Of a stretch of 21,437 bases of DNA, positions 14,185 to 20,986 are shown piece by piece. Each line of letters opens with the position of its first letter. Position 1 is the stretch's first letter. Both the position numbers and the translations under genes were made by a program. Under the pieces are notes generated by a model. That model was given only the letters and a program-made list of their open reading frames with translations, was not told the DNA's origin and searched no databases. This DNA comes from an uncultured Eubacteriaceae bacterium (GTDB lineage Bacteria > Bacillota > Clostridia > Lachnospirales > CAG-274): contig CANOGI010000007.1 of assembly GCA_947565475.1 (NCBI GenBank), positions 1-21,437 on the forward strand, read 5' to 3'.

Positions 14185-15353
14185 TTTCTCGCTACTCCCG
14201 AGTCTATAGCGGCCTTAGCTACCGCCGCCGCCACGTTTTTGGCCGTGTTTTTATTAAACGGCGATGGAATGATTATACCTTTTTCCCTGTCCTCGTCGGT
14301 TACGAGAGAGGCTATAGCGTCAGCCGCCGCCAATTTCATATCTATGTTTATCTCTTTCGCGCGCACGTCGAGAGCTCCTCTGAATATTCCGGGGAAAGCG
14401 AGCACGTTATTTATTTGATTAGGATAATCGGAGCGTCCCGTGGCCACTATTTTAGCGCCGGCTTTTTTCGCGGCCTCCGGCATAATCTCGGGAACGGGAT
14501 TGGCCATAGCGAAAATAACAGGGTCTTTCGCCATTGATTTTACCATATCCTCCGTAAGAAGATTAGGCGCTGACACACCGATAAATATATCGGCGTCAAC
14601 TAAAATTTGTTTTATTGTGCCATGAATTTTATCAGGGTTTGTAATTTTTGACAGTTTTGTGAGGGAAGCGTCTTTATACTCTATATCAGAGGCTATTACG
14701 CCGTTTAAATCAGCGAGACTCACGTTTTTAAATCCGGCGTGGATAAGGAGTTTGGCTATAGCTGTTCCCGCCGCTCCGGCGCCTGACATAGCTATTTTCA
14801 CGTCCTCAGGTTTTTTGCCCGTTATTTTAAGGGCGTTTCTTATTCCGGATAAAACAACGACCGCTGTACCATGCTGGTCATCGTGAAAAACGGGTATATC
14901 GCACACCTCTTTTAATTTTTCCTCTATCTCAAAGCAGCGGGGGGCAGCGATGTCCTCAAGGTTTATACCTCCGAAACTTCCCGCCAAAAGACTTATTGTT
15001 TTAACTATTTCATCAGGCTTTTTTGAGCGTACGCAGAGAGGGATGGCGTCTACCCCGCCGAACTCTTTAAAAAGTACGCATTTTCCCTCCATAACGGGCA
15101 TTCCCGCCTCGGGGCCTATATCCCCAAGCCCTAAAACAGCCGTTCCGTCCGTAACTACGGCGACGGTGTTCCAGCGGCGTGTAAGCTCAAATGAAAGTTC
15201 GGGATTTTCTTTTATCGCTATACAAGGATAAGCCACTCCGGGCGTATAGGCGATAGCCAAGTCCTCAAAAGTGTTAAGTTCCGCTCTGGAGGCTATCTCA
15301 AGTTTTCCTTTCCACTGAGCGTGTTTTTCAATAGAGATTGTTTTATAATCCAT
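14181..15353 (-). CDS. NAD(P)-dependent malic enzyme (short form)
   Basis: 390-aa oxidative decarboxylase, malate + NAD(P)+ to pyruvate + CO2 + NAD(P)H, cytoplasmic. Complete short bacterial form without the phosphotransacetylase-like tail. Seen: Y36 in YTPGVAYPC, TDGTAVLGLGDIGPEAGMPV, the catalytic lysine K91 (MEGK), metal-site acids in NLEDI (E133/D134) and HDDQHGTA (D158/D159), the Rossmann motif GAGAAG (191-196), and an acidic residue after the next strand (D215), which leans towards NAD. AAGGGAG precedes the ATG. It is the first gene of the minus-strand cluster and overlaps mazG by 4 nt. In many Firmicutes other genes occupy this place, so the linkage is notable. Confidence 0.95.
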   Translation of the reverse strand: MDYKTISIEKHAQWKGKLEIASRAELNTFEDLAIAYTPGVAYPCIAIKENPELSFELTRRWNTVAVVTDGTAVLGLGDIGPEAGMPVMEGKCVLFKEFGGVDAIPLCVRSKKPDEIVKTISLLAGSFGGINLEDIAAPRCFEIEEKLKEVCDIPVFHDDQHGTAVVVLSGIRNALKITGKKPEDVKIAMSGAGAAGTAIAKLLIHAGFKNVSLADLNGVIASDIEYKDASLTKLSKITNPDKIHGTIKQILVDADIFIGVSAPNLLTEDMVKSMAKDPVIFAMANPVPEIMPEAAKKAGAKIVATGRSDYPNQINNVLAFPGIFRGALDVRAKEINIDMKLAAADAIASLVTDEDREKGIIIPSPFNKNTAKNVAAAVAKAAIDSGVARK

Positions 15354-15537
15354 AATGTTGCTCCCTTCTTTGTTGTTTTATAGCAGACATATTTTGAAAC
15401 CATAAAGAAACACAGAGGGATAAATATTTATCATCTGTTTTTAAGGCTTTTAACATATCTGATAATTTAAAATGAAAAAATTGTCTCTATACGGCTTTTC
15501 ATAATTTAATTTGAGTTAACGCGAGTATCATAAAGCG

Positions 15538-15582
15538 TAAGCCATAAGGAAAATGTTTTTGTTTTCTTTATGGCTTATGAAT
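15538..15582. terminator. Long hairpin between the secreted-peptide gene and the malic enzyme
   Basis: TAAGCCATAAGGAAAA pairs with TTTTCTTTATGGCTTA with a single mismatch around a short T-rich loop, about 50-90 nt after the stop of the secreted-peptide gene. No T-run follows the stem, so it may act as a processing end or a weak terminator. Confidence 0.5.
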
Positions 15583-15629
15583 GGGTTAAGGCTTTTGCCG
15601 TGGGTTCGCTTTACTGTTTATCCGCCGTT

Positions 15630-15860
15630 TTAATGACACCAGTTTCCATGATGACCGTAGCCTATACAAGCTCCGATTGAATAATGGCAGTTGTCGCAGA
15701 TACCGTCGTTATTAGCGTCGATGTAGTTGCTTCCGTGTACACAATAATTCGTGTTTCTGTAGACTCTATGATGTCCTCCGTGAGCGAATACCAAAGCGGA
15801 AACAGAGAAAACGGAGATTATTGATATTAAAATCGCCGCTGTTGTTTTTGCAAATCTCAT
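15630..15860 (-). CDS. Small secreted His/Cys-rich peptide of unknown function
   Basis: 76 aa. The first ~26 residues form a textbook signal peptide (MRFAKTTAAILISIISVFSV, then SALVFA before HGGHH). The ~50-residue exported part has six His and five Cys, with a DxNxDGxCDxC element (DANNDGICDNC) that combines a calcium-loop-like DANNDG with a CxxC pair, and ends HGNWCH. Similar DGxCDxC segments occur in small secreted proteins of gut Clostridia as far as I recall, none with a known role. Metal binding is inferred. The start ATG at 15860 has AAAGGA upstream and gives a clean signal peptide, while the frame is open to 15917 without support. It stands alone, behind a long structured leader. Confidence 0.75.
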   Translation of the reverse strand: MRFAKTTAAILISIISVFSVSALVFAHGGHHRVYRNTNYCVHGSNYIDANNDGICDNCHYSIGACIGYGHHGNWCH

Positions 15861-15913
15861 CACAATCAAATCCTTTCCGAAAACAAGATAAATAAAATAT
15901 TTAATGTTAAAAC

Positions 15914-15987
15914 ACACAGATATATTATTATTTACAGCTACTATTCAACGTTTACAGACACGGCAAAAGCCATAATATAATCTGTGT
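15914..15987 (-). promoter_or_regulatory. Structured 5' leader of the secreted-peptide gene
   Basis: Arms at 15914-15927 and 15973-15987 (ACACAGAT-ATATTA with one bulged base) enclose a GGC-TTTT-GCC mini-hairpin and two CTGTAAA motifs. The long leader (about 130 nt from the proposed promoter) is unusual for so small a gene. It matches no riboswitch class that I know. Confidence 0.4.
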
Positions 15988-15994
15988 ATTCTTA

Positions 15995-16003
15995 ATTATA
16001 ACA
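15995..16003 (-). promoter_or_regulatory. Extended -10 promoter of the secreted-peptide gene
   Basis: On the minus strand TGTTATAAT, an extended -10, with only a weak -35 (TGGAAA) 16 nt upstream. Confidence 0.55.
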
Positions 16004-16064
16004 TATATTAAACTATTTTCCACTGAAAATTTTGTAAAAATTTTTTTTTAAGGTTAATTTTCTC

Positions 16065-16093
16065 TTGTATAATTTGTATAAAAACTATATAAT
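16065..16093 (+). promoter_or_regulatory. Putative promoter of the phosphoglucomutase gene
   Basis: TTGTAT (16065-16070), 17 nt, TATAAT (16088-16093). It gives a leader of about 235 nt. The leader carries two loose inverted repeats: TTTTAAA...CGAC with GTCGATTTAAAA (about 16203-16250), and AAATAATTTTACC with GGTTAATTATTTT (about 16255-16287). Confidence 0.6.
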
Positions 16094-16334
16094 ATTTATA
16101 TAGACGTTTTTAAAACCTAAAATATGTATAAAAAGTTAAATTAAAGATAAAATTAAGTTTAAGGTTTTTAATATATAATTTTGTTTTTATAAATTTTTAT
16201 GAGTTTTAAAAAACGACTTTATTAAGCTGTTATAGGGAGCGTCGATTTAAAAACAAATAATTTTACCTATGGGGGTTAATTATTTTCTTAGTAAACGGCG
16301 TTTTCAATAAAATATATTTTTAAGGAGGTTTAAC

Positions 16335-18068
16335 ATGGATTACAAAGAAATATATGCGCAATGGGTAAATGACGAGTATTTTGACGAGAAAACAAGAGCG
16401 GAGCTTAAAGCTATCGCGGGGGATGACAAGGAAATTCAGGAGAGATTTTACAAAAGCCTTGAGTTTGGAACAGGCGGACTTCGGGGGATTATCGGAGCGG
16501 GTACGAACAGAATGAATATTTATACCGTAAGCAAGGCTACTCAGGGATTTGCCAATTACATAAAAAAACAGGGCGACGAGGCTGTTAAAATGGGTGTGGC
16601 TATCGCCTATGACTCAAGAAGAATGTCTCCTGAATTCGCTGAGACGGCGGCGCTGGTTTTAAACGGAAACGGAATTAAAACTTATTTATTTGAGTCTTTA
16701 AGACCAACTCCCGTTTTATCATTTTCCGTGAGACATTTGGGATGTACAGGCGGTATTGTCGTTACGGCGAGCCATAACCCGCCGGAATACAACGGCTATA
16801 AAGTTTACTGGGCAGACGGCGGACAGGTTCCTTTCCCAAGAGATATGGAAATTATCAAAGAGGTAGAGGCTGTTTCCGACTTTAAGGAAATCAAAAAGGC
16901 GGACAAAGAACAGGCGACTAAAGACGGCTTATTTAATATTGTGGGCAAAGAGGTTGACGACGAGTATGTTAAGAACGTTAAAGCTCAGCTTATAAATCCC
17001 GACCTTATTAAAAGCGCCAAAGACCTTAAAATAGTTTACACACCTTTACACGGAACGGGAAATATACCTGTAAGGAGAGTTCTTAAAGAGGTTGGATTTG
17101 AAAACGTGAATGTTGTTCCGGAGCAGGAGCTTCCCGATTCGGAATTCTCAACAGTGGGATACCCGAACCCTGAGGACCCCAAAGCGTTTACTCTCGCTAT
17201 GAAGCTTGCCGATGAGATTGGGGCGGATATTGTAGTGGGAACAGACCCTGACGCTGACAGAGTGGGAGCCGTGGTTAAAAACGGAAAAGGCGAGTATGTT
17301 ATTCTCACGGGAAATATGACGGGTGTTCTTTTAACGGAATATATTCTCTCCAGCAAAAAGGAAAGCGGAAAACTTCCTGAGAACGGAGCTGTTATATCTA
17401 CTATAGTTTCCACGGACCTTACTAAGGAGATAGCCAAAAATTACGGCGTTGATTATTTTGAGGTTCTTACGGGCTTTAAATATATCGGAGAGAAAATTAA
17501 GGAGTTTGAGAAAGACGGAAGCCACACTTATCTTTTTGGATTTGAGGAGAGCTATGGCTGTCTCGCGGGAACTTACGCGAGAGACAAAGACGCCGTTGTC
17601 GCGACGATGCTTATATGCGAGCTTGCCGCTTTCTACAAATCAAAAGGAATGACTCTTTACGAGGGACTTCAGGAAGTTTATAAAAAATACGGTTTCTATA
17701 AAGAATCAATTAAATCGATTACTTTAAAAGGCATCGAGGGAATTGAGAATATGAAAAAGATTATGGAGACTTTCAGAAGCGGGACTCCAGAGGAAATCGG
17801 CGGCTCAAAGGTTGTTGAGTCAAGAGACTATAACGCGGGTACATTTAAAAACTATCAGACAGGAGAGGATGGAAAGGTCAATCTTCCAAAGTCAAACGTT
17901 CTTTATTATGTACTTGAAAATGGCACATGGTTCTGCGTGAGACCATCAGGAACAGAGCCTAAGATTAAAATTTATTTCGGCTCTAAAGGAGATTCCTTGG
18001 AGGCGGCTGAGAAAAATATTGAGAACGCTTTGGACGGAGTTATGAAAATTGTTGACAGTGTGATTTAA
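16335..18068 (+). CDS. pgcA: Alpha-phosphoglucomutase/phosphomannomutase
   Basis: 577-aa cytoplasmic alpha-D-phosphohexomutase interconverting glucose-1-P and glucose-6-P, feeding UDP-glucose and other sugar nucleotides. All four domain signatures are intact: phosphoserine loop TASHNPPEYNGYK with catalytic S146; metal loop GTDPDADR (D304/D306/D308); sugar loop GFEESYG (402-408); phosphate-binding loop RPSGTEPK (536-543). The length and N-terminus (FGTGGLRG, 44-51) place it with the Firmicutes PgcA type. AAGGAGG is eight bases before the ATG. The TAA stop lies in the first bases of repeat copy 4 (TTTAACC). The next plus-strand gene is an NAD-dependent epimerase, so both may serve envelope polysaccharide, though 402 nt of repeats lie between them. 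Confidence 0.96.
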   Translation: MDYKEIYAQWVNDEYFDEKTRAELKAIAGDDKEIQERFYKSLEFGTGGLRGIIGAGTNRMNIYTVSKATQGFANYIKKQGDEAVKMGVAIAYDSRRMSPEFAETAALVLNGNGIKTYLFESLRPTPVLSFSVRHLGCTGGIVVTASHNPPEYNGYKVYWADGGQVPFPRDMEIIKEVEAVSDFKEIKKADKEQATKDGLFNIVGKEVDDEYVKNVKAQLINPDLIKSAKDLKIVYTPLHGTGNIPVRRVLKEVGFENVNVVPEQELPDSEFSTVGYPNPEDPKAFTLAMKLADEIGADIVVGTDPDADRVGAVVKNGKGEYVILTGNMTGVLLTEYILSSKKESGKLPENGAVISTIVSTDLTKEIAKNYGVDYFEVLTGFKYIGEKIKEFEKDGSHTYLFGFEESYGCLAGTYARDKDAVVATMLICELAAFYKSKGMTLYEGLQEVYKKYGFYKESIKSITLKGIEGIENMKKIMETFRSGTPEEIGGSKVVESRDYNAGTFKNYQTGEDGKVNLPKSNVLYYVLENGTWFCVRPSGTEPKIKIYFGSKGDSLEAAEKNIENALDGVMKIVDSVI

Positions 18069-18173
18069 CCCACAGAGTAAGTGGGGTGGCGCAAACTTCC
18101 ACTTAATACAAAGGCGAATAAGTTCGCCGTGGGTTACGAGAATTTTTGTCATACAAAAATTCGAGTAGTCTTG
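18064..18173 (+). repeat. Interspersed structured element, copy 4 (short form)
   Basis: Head TTTAACCCACAGAG, stem AAGTGG/CCACTT, AATACAAA, hairpin GGCGAA-TAAG-TTCGCC (18113-18128), closing arm GTGGGTT (18129-18135). The tail hairpin has arms GAATTTTTGT/ACAAAAATTC (18140-18149, 18153-18162), followed by GAGTAGTCTTG. Compared with copy 5 both sides of the outer stem have changed together (AACCCAC/GTGGGTT versus AACCGAC/GTCGGTT). The first stem is likewise rebuilt with different bases. Confidence 0.8.
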
Positions 18174-18175
18174 TC

Positions 18176-18217
18176 CCGACAGAGAAAGACCCCCGCTTTT
18201 TAAGCGGGGGAACTTAT
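18176..18217 (+). repeat. Head fragment of the interspersed element with a strong hairpin
   Basis: Begins CCGACAGAGAAAGA like the other heads. A perfect 9-bp stem CCCCCGCTT/AAGCGGGGG (18190-18198, 18202-18210) is followed by AACTTATTTTTAT. Acts as a probable terminator behind the phosphoglucomutase gene. Confidence 0.7.
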
Positions 18218-18426
18218 TTTTATACTAAGTTGTAACACCAGATTTCATTATGGTCAAACCACTTGAAAAATGAATAAGTTCGGCGGCTAAAAATCCTTTT
18301 TGCCGTGTTTCAGTCTGAACAGAATTTAGGTTATGTTCTCTTTTCGCTGTCTCGCTACAGCAATTCCAGAATAAACAGAGGAAAGAAAAAATATTTTATT
18401 CAATATTTCTTTGCGTTTTCGGCGTG
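18218..18426. repeat. Mosaic of repeat remnants before the epimerase gene
   Basis: Contains a degenerate second-family piece (GGTCAAACCACTTGAAAAAT, 18252-18271) and a copy of the palindromic TACAGCAATTCC element (18356 to about 18410, sharing TACAGCAATTCCAGAATA and AAAGAAAAAATATT with 11481-11520). No coding capacity is recognised. Confidence 0.55.
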
Positions 18427-18450
18427 TCAAGACTACTCGAATTTTTGTTG
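18427..18450 (-). repeat. Tail fragment of the interspersed element
   Basis: The minus strand carries ACAAAAATTCGAGTAGTCTT followed by GA, the same tail seen at the ends of copies 4 and 5. It lies 20 nt before the epimerase start and only half the tail hairpin remains. Confidence 0.6.
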
Positions 18451-18470
18451 AAATCTTGGGAGAATGGTTT

Positions 18471-19316
18471 ATGAGAGTTATTATAACAGGAAAAACAAGC
18501 TATATAGGCGTTAATGTAAAAAAATTTTTTGAGGAAAGAGGGCATATATGCGAGACCGTTTCTTTAAGGGACGGGGCGGAAAATGTTGATTTTTCAGAAA
18601 CAGATACAGTTGTGCACTGTGCCGGAGCCGTCCATAAAAAGGGGGGAAACTCAGAGGAGTATTTTAAGAGGGTAAACTTTTCACTTGCGGTGGAAACAGC
18701 AAAAAAAGCAAAGGCATCGGGAGTTAGGCAATTTATTTTTTTAAGCTCTATGAGCGTATACGGCGACAGGGTTTCCGTGGTTTCAGCCGATACCGTACCC
18801 AATCCCGTTACGCCCTATGGGAAATCGAAGCTTTTGGCGGAAAGAGAGCTTTTTAAGCTTTCGGCGGACGATTTTACCGTTGCTGTTTTAAGACCGCCTA
18901 TGGTTTATGGGAAAGGGTGCCCCGGAAATTATTCCGCCCTTAGAAAAATTGTTATAAAATCTCCGGTTTTTCCTAAAGTATCAAATAAAAAAAGTTTTTT
19001 GTATATTAAAAATCTTTGCTTTTTTATTTTTTATCTGGCTGAAAACAGAAAAAGCGGTATTTTTTTTCCTATGGACGGGGAGTATATCTCTACAGACTTT
19101 TTGGCGGAAAATATCGCTGAGGCTGTTGGGAAAAAAATTAAAATCTCAAAATCAGCGGGATTTTTTATTAATATTTTTAAAAATTTCGGTATTGTAAAAA
19201 AGGCGTTTGGTTCTTTATATTATGATGAGAGCTGTGCCGACAAAATTGATTTTATTGATGTTAAACGGGCTGTTTTTGAAACGGAAAGGGAAGAAAAAAC
19301 AGGCGGGGCAAATTAA
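18471..19316 (+). CDS. NAD-dependent epimerase/dehydratase (extended SDR)
   Basis: 281-aa Rossmann enzyme of the extended short-chain dehydrogenase group, probably acting on a nucleotide sugar. Seen: N-terminal nucleotide-binding turn VIITGKTSYIG (G7 to G13, a slightly changed TGxxGxIG), VVHCAGAVH after strand 4, the catalytic serine region FLSSMSVYG (S92/S93), YGKSK with Y116 and K120, and RPPMVYG (141-147). The C-terminal half is poorly conserved and Phe/Lys-rich, so the exact substrate is open. The start at ATG 18471 is supported by GGGAG eight bases upstream. The open frame to 18411 is repeat sequence. The last codons form the 5' arm of its own terminator. Confidence 0.88.
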   Translation: MRVIITGKTSYIGVNVKKFFEERGHICETVSLRDGAENVDFSETDTVVHCAGAVHKKGGNSEEYFKRVNFSLAVETAKKAKASGVRQFIFLSSMSVYGDRVSVVSADTVPNPVTPYGKSKLLAERELFKLSADDFTVAVLRPPMVYGKGCPGNYSALRKIVIKSPVFPKVSNKKSFLYIKNLCFFIFYLAENRKSGIFFPMDGEYISTDFLAENIAEAVGKKIKISKSAGFFINIFKNFGIVKKAFGSLYYDESCADKIDFIDVKRAVFETEREEKTGGAN

Positions 19317-19347
19317 GATAAAATTCTAATTTGCCCCGCCTGTTTTT
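19295..19347. terminator. 21-bp perfect bidirectional terminator overlapping the epimerase stop
   Basis: Exact inverted repeats 19295-19315 and 19327-19347 (core CAGGCGGGGCAAATTA and its inverse) around an 11-nt loop, with an A-run on the left and a T-run on the right. The left arm encodes the last residues (KTGGAN) and part of the stop codon of the epimerase. It lies between convergent genes and probably ends both. Confidence 0.95.
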
Positions 19348-19362
19348 AACTGACAGAGAAAG
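19345..19362 (+). repeat. Head fragment of the interspersed element
   Basis: TTTAACTGACAGAGAAAG matches the head of the other copies and starts inside the T-run of the terminator. Nothing further of the element is present before the flagellin stop. Confidence 0.55.
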
Positions 19363-19379
19363 TTTGATATTTCGCCATA

Positions 19380-20144
19380 CTATATTGACGCTAAAATCTT
19401 TTTTGTCAGGTTTTCATTGTTCTCTTGGGCCTTTTTTTGCATATAAAGTTTATAATAATCCATAACTTCTGTTTTTTTCATATCGGAAACAAGCATACCT
19501 ATGTCGGCGTCGGCGATACGGCTGTTAGCGTTTTGAAGGTTAAGAGAAGAGTTGAGATTGCTTTCGATTGTATACTCAAATCTGTTGTAAGAAGCGCCCA
19601 AACCGCTTGTAACCGAAGATACCGTATCCAGTGCCTTGTCTATATCGCCTATATCAAAAGCTTTAGTAACGTCAAAGTCGGCAATTCCGAGGCTTTGAAG
19701 CAAAGCTCCACCCATAGAGACGGTTTCACCAGAGCCGTTCGGGGAAACGGCGAAAAAGAAGTCACTGTTGTTTGGGTCAAAAAGTTTTTTAGTGTTAAAA
19801 TTTGCTGTATCCACTGTGGTTGAGATATGGGATTTTAACTCGTCAATCTCATTTTGAATATGCTGTTTGTCTGAAGCGGTGTAAAAGCTGTTTGACGCCT
19901 GAAGAGAAAGTTCTCTCATTCTGTGAAGACTGTCGGTGATTGTGCTTAAACTGCCCTCAGCGGTTTTGAGCATACTTTGAGCGTCAAGAGCGTTTTGGGT
20001 CGCTTTATCGGTTCCTTTGATTTGCGCTGTGAGTTTTTGGCTTATGGCGAGACCCGCGGCGTCGTCTGACGCGCTGTTAATTCTCTTTCCCGTGGAAATG
20101 GCGGTATAGTAATAATCTATAGAGTTTACCCTTGAAATAGACAT
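19380..20144 (-). CDS. Short divergent flagellin-family protein
   Basis: 254 aa. Flagellin is the filament subunit of the bacterial flagellum, exported through the flagellar type III apparatus. Clear D1 signature: GKRINSASDDAAGLAISQKL (19-38), then NALDAQSMLKTAEGSLSTITDSLHRMRELSLQASN and IQNEIDELKSHI. The matching C-terminal helix is YNRFEYTIESNLNSSLNLQNANSRIADADI (186-215). Odd points: the N-terminal D0 segment before the SGxRIN motif is about 20 residues shorter than usual. The C-terminus ends KKIILA-like (LTKKILASI) rather than in the usual hydrophobic Gln-rich D0 helix. Start: ATG 20144 behind a very strong AAGGAGGTGAT. It has its own sigma-A promoter, and no sigma-28 site is seen. No other flagellar gene is nearby. 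Confidence 0.9.
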   Translation of the reverse strand: MSISRVNSIDYYYTAISTGKRINSASDDAAGLAISQKLTAQIKGTDKATQNALDAQSMLKTAEGSLSTITDSLHRMRELSLQASNSFYTASDKQHIQNEIDELKSHISTTVDTANFNTKKLFDPNNSDFFFAVSPNGSGETVSMGGALLQSLGIADFDVTKAFDIGDIDKALDTVSSVTSGLGASYNRFEYTIESNLNSSLNLQNANSRIADADIGMLVSDMKKTEVMDYYKLYMQKKAQENNENLTKKILASI

Positions 20145-20175
20145 AATATCACCTCCTTGTGATTTGTTTTTCTTT

Positions 20176-20204
20176 ATTATATCATCAAAGGAAGAAAGTT
20201 ACAA
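20176..20204 (-). promoter_or_regulatory. Promoter of the flagellin-like gene
   Basis: On the minus strand, TTGTAA (20199-20204), 17 nt, TATAAT (20176-20181), 31 nt before the start codon. Sigma-A type rather than the sigma-28 type common for flagellin. Confidence 0.8.
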
Positions 20205-20247
20205 TAGACTTCTTTTGAAATTTTACAGCAATTCCAAAAGAAGTCTA
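20205..20247. repeat. Palindrome abutting the flagellin -35
   Basis: TAGACTTCTTTTG (20205-20217) and its exact inverse (20235-20247) around a 17-nt centre containing TACAGCAATTCC. The arm sequence recurs as AATAGACTTCTTTC at 20281-20294 and as AGACTTCTTTTG at 21261-21272. It begins one base upstream of the promoter -35, so it may be an operator, or another TACAGCAATTCC-family element. Confidence 0.6.
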
Positions 20248-20345
20248 ATATTAATTTTATACAGTTTGCTGATGTTTTGTAATAGACTTCTTTCTAACCC
20301 CTTAAAATAGCTGTAATGCTGTGGTTTTAAAAAATCTAATTATAA

Positions 20346-20380
20346 GAATTTTTGTTATACAAAAATTCGAGTAGTCTTGA
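20346..20380 (+). repeat. Isolated tail of the interspersed element
   Basis: Hairpin arms GAATTTTTGT/ACAAAAATTC (20346-20355, 20359-20368) followed by GAGTAGTCTTGA, identical to the tail of copy 4. It lies about 20 nt past the stop of the coiled-coil gene, so on the minus strand it may help end that transcript. Confidence 0.7.
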
Positions 20381-20398
20381 CATAAAAGGCAAGTTTTA

Positions 20399-20965
20399 TT
20401 ATATAGAGACATCTATGTCCGATATAACAGATGAGAAATCAGCCCCTAACGACACGGAAATATTATCAAGGCTTATGGGATCGGACTTATCAAGGTTTGG
20501 CAGGTTATTATTTTCTCTTAAAATACGTTTTCTCTTTTTTTCTTTAAGAGTGGCGTCAAGAGCCGAGGCCGTCTCAGTGTCTTTTTTTATCTCGGCGCTT
20601 TTCCTTTTATTCTCAAGTTTCTCCTCTTCTTTTAACTGAGATACTTTTTTATTTCCGTTTTGTATTACTTTTTTTATTTTGTTTATCAATACGGCGTTTT
20701 TATTAGAGCTTTGCAGTTTACTTAGCTCAATATTTAATTTTACGATATAATCGGACGCTTCCAATGATGTTTTGGCGGCGGCGAGCTGTGCTATTAAGAT
20801 TTTTATATAAGATGTATCGGTTTTATCTGAGGAATTTTCAGAACTGTTTTGCTTTTTCGCGTCCAGCTGTTTTTGTACAGCCTGTTTCGCTTTTAAGTTT
20901 TGTTTCTGGGAATTGTTTTCGGGCGTATAGCGATAACCGCTTGCCTGTGTCATATTAGTTTCCAT
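20399..20965 (-). CDS. Uncharacterised Lys/Glu-rich coiled-coil protein beside the flagellin
   Basis: 188 aa, no signal peptide, no membrane segment. Three parts: a polar Gln/Asn/Ser-rich N-terminus (1-50); a helical region (about 52-150) with SYIKILIAQLAAAKTSLEA, then INKIKKVIQNGNKKVSQLKE and a heptad-like run EEEKLENKRKSAEIKKD... ending in KEKKRKRILRENN; and a short acidic, Ser/Asp-rich C-terminus (DISVS-like, ends SDIDVSI). AAAGGAGG before ATG 20965 supports the start. It lies upstream of the flagellin on the same strand, 254 nt apart, with a separate promoter for the flagellin. I recall similar proteins in other Clostridia near divergent flagellins, but cannot verify. A chaperone, secretion partner or regulator of the flagellin would be guesses. 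Confidence 0.75.
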   Translation of the reverse strand: METNMTQASGYRYTPENNSQKQNLKAKQAVQKQLDAKKQNSSENSSDKTDTSYIKILIAQLAAAKTSLEASDYIVKLNIELSKLQSSNKNAVLINKIKKVIQNGNKKVSQLKEEEKLENKRKSAEIKKDTETASALDATLKEKKRKRILRENNNLPNLDKSDPISLDNISVSLGADFSSVISDIDVSI

Positions 20966-20986
20966 TTTATCCGCCTCCTTTCGCTT

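Noticed and set aside
14148..15231. Several plus-strand frames over malic enzyme and mazG
   Set aside because: All are mirror frames of strongly recognisable enzymes on the other strand.
15861..15917. 19-residue extension of the secreted peptide
   Set aside because: Would bury the signal peptide and crosses the leader hairpin. AAAGGA supports the start at 15860.
20145..20398. Sigma-28 promoter for the flagellin
   Set aside because: No TAAA-N15-GCCGATAA-like pair found, whereas a clear sigma-A promoter with 17-nt spacing is present.
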